Shown piece after piece: positions 63,451-64,000 of a stretch of DNA of 64,000 nt. A model generated the notes under the pieces. That model was not told the DNA's origin, did not search any database, and saw nothing but the letters and a program-made list of their open reading frames with translations. Within the stretch, counting starts at the first letter, position 1, and the number at the start of each line of letters is the position of its first letter. Source of the DNA: Streptomyces sp. SN-593 (GTDB lineage: Bacteria > Actinomycetota > Actinomycetes > Streptomycetales > Streptomycetaceae); assembly GCF_016756395.1 (NCBI RefSeq), contig NZ_AP018366.1, positions 1-64,000 on the forward strand, in the 5' to 3' direction. Both the position numbers and the translations under genes were made by a program.

Positions 63451-64000
63451 CCAACCCCACCGCCCCCCAGCAGGCCGCGGCCGTCGACATGCTCACCAAC
63501 AACGTCCCCGCCCCCCAGATCGCCGCCGACACGAACCTGAGCCTGGGGCAGGTCACCGCCCTCGCCGAAGAGCACGGCCTGACCGCCGCCCACCGCCAGC
63601 AGCGCGACAGCGCCCAGATCGACGCCCTCCGCTGGGGCGAAACGCACGGCAACAAGACCACCCGCGGCCTGGCCGACCGCACCCGCGCCGGCCTGCAGCG
63701 GCTGCGCGACCTGATGGACGCCGAGCAGCAGACCGCCGAGGCCGAGTCCGAGGTGACCAAGCTGAAGCAGCAGCTCGCCGAGGCGGAGGAGAAGCTGCGC
63801 GCCGCCCGGCGCGGCGGCAAGCCCGCGGCCTCGCCCGTCACGGCCCCGCCCGCCCCCGCGGGATCCAGTAGCCCCTGGCCCGAGGACAGCAAGGCCGTAC
63901 GGCAGGAGATCCGCGAGTGGGCGGGCACCCGCGGCTACCAGGTCTCCGACCGCGGCGTGATCCCCGCCCACGTCGTGACCGCCTGGCGGAACCGCGACGA
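63447..64000 (+). CDS. Lsr2-like DNA-binding protein, partial at the window end
   Basis: Open to the window edge (184 complete codons, no stop). Residues ~8-50 form an HTH-like start (QQAAAVDMLTNNVPAPQIAAD), then a coiled coil (~95-125, EVTKLKQQLAEAEEKLRAAR), a Pro-rich linker, and KAVRQEIREWAGTRGYQVSD followed by RGVIPAHVV, matching the Lsr2 C-terminal AT-hook-like domain (...RGRIP...). Lsr2 proteins silence foreign AT-rich DNA. The N-terminal dimerisation domain of true Lsr2 is replaced here. ATGA coupling to the Wbl gene. Confidence 0.78.
   Translation, partial: MTNPTAPQQAAAVDMLTNNVPAPQIAADTNLSLGQVTALAEEHGLTAAHRQQRDSAQIDALRWGETHGNKTTRGLADRTRAGLQRLRDLMDAEQQTAEAESEVTKLKQQLAEAEEKLRAARRGGKPAASPVTAPPAPAGSSSPWPEDSKAVRQEIREWAGTRGYQVSDRGVIPAHVVTAWRNRD

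Noticed and set aside
1-64000. Integrase, transposase, att site, tRNA or rRNA
   Set aside because: No protein with recombinase or transposase motifs and no tRNA-like cloverleaf or rRNA segment was recognised by eye; a proper tRNA scan was not possible.

Overview
The window reads as a high-GC actinomycete sequence, most likely Streptomyces or a close relative. Evidence: very high GC, GTG starts, ATGA/GTGA stop-start couplings throughout, two WhiB-like proteins, an Lsr2-type DNA-binding domain, DUF2637-type spread proteins and a TraB-type translocase. Almost everything present is typical of a large conjugative plasmid or integrative conjugative element. No rRNA, tRNA, integrase, transposase or CRISPR array was seen.

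Layout. (1) 1-4.4 kb, minus strand: three small transcription units, each headed by the same ~32-bp promoter-like element (here called P1) and closed by a GC-rich hairpin; they encode small hypothetical proteins, a DUF3846-like protein and an extra DNA polymerase III beta clamp. (2) 4.4-5.1 kb: non-coding region with nine 12-bp tandem repeats. (3) 5.1-18.4 kb, plus strand: a sigma-like regulator, then a type IV secretion-like conjugation cluster (TcpC/VirB8-like, two small pilin-like membrane proteins, TcpE-like, VirB4 ATPase, VirB6-like, lytic transglycosylase-NlpC/P60, VirD4-like ATPase, replication-relaxation protein). (4) 18.6-22.4 kb: accessory regulators and a GNAT enzyme. (5) 22.6-34.3 kb, plus strand: a complete Tad/Flp pilus cluster ending in a LysM-BTAD membrane regulator. 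(6) 34.4-43.7 kb: small genes and a possible cis-acting region, then on the minus strand a replication block: wHTH initiator-like protein carrying repeats inside its gene, DnaB, an HTH protein, a protein with family-B DNA polymerase-like motifs, and a DUF2637 membrane protein. (7) 44.1-45.6 kb: a GntR-UTRA-GNAT fusion and its probable operators. (8) 45.7-52.6 kb, plus strand: Spd-type membrane proteins, an RRQRL-like zinc protein, TraB, and directly behind traB a block of helically phased GGAACC/GGTTCC repeats that looks like the clt transfer locus. (9) 52.7-64 kb, plus strand: a long run of small accessory genes (zinc-ribbon proteins, HIT hydrolase, deoxyribosyltransferase-like, GGDEF, SprT-like protease, two WhiB-like proteins, an Lsr2-like protein cut by the window end).

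How it fits together. Two separate promoter-like families tie the element together. P1 (five copies) sits 44-82 bp before small accessory genes and dnaN. P2, GTCACA-N17-GCTTGCAGC (five copies, spacer exactly 17 in all), sits at the head of the T4SS operon, the coupling-protein operon, the Tad operon, the initiator-dnaB operon and the 61-kb accessory operon, so it probably defines a transfer/replication regulon. A third family, a hairpin with a conserved 20-nt loop and a compensatory stem change, recurs between the genes of the right-hand accessory region. These three families, the phased repeats behind traB, and the polymerase-like replication block are the most novel observations. All functional statements are from reading the sequence only; nothing was searched against a database.
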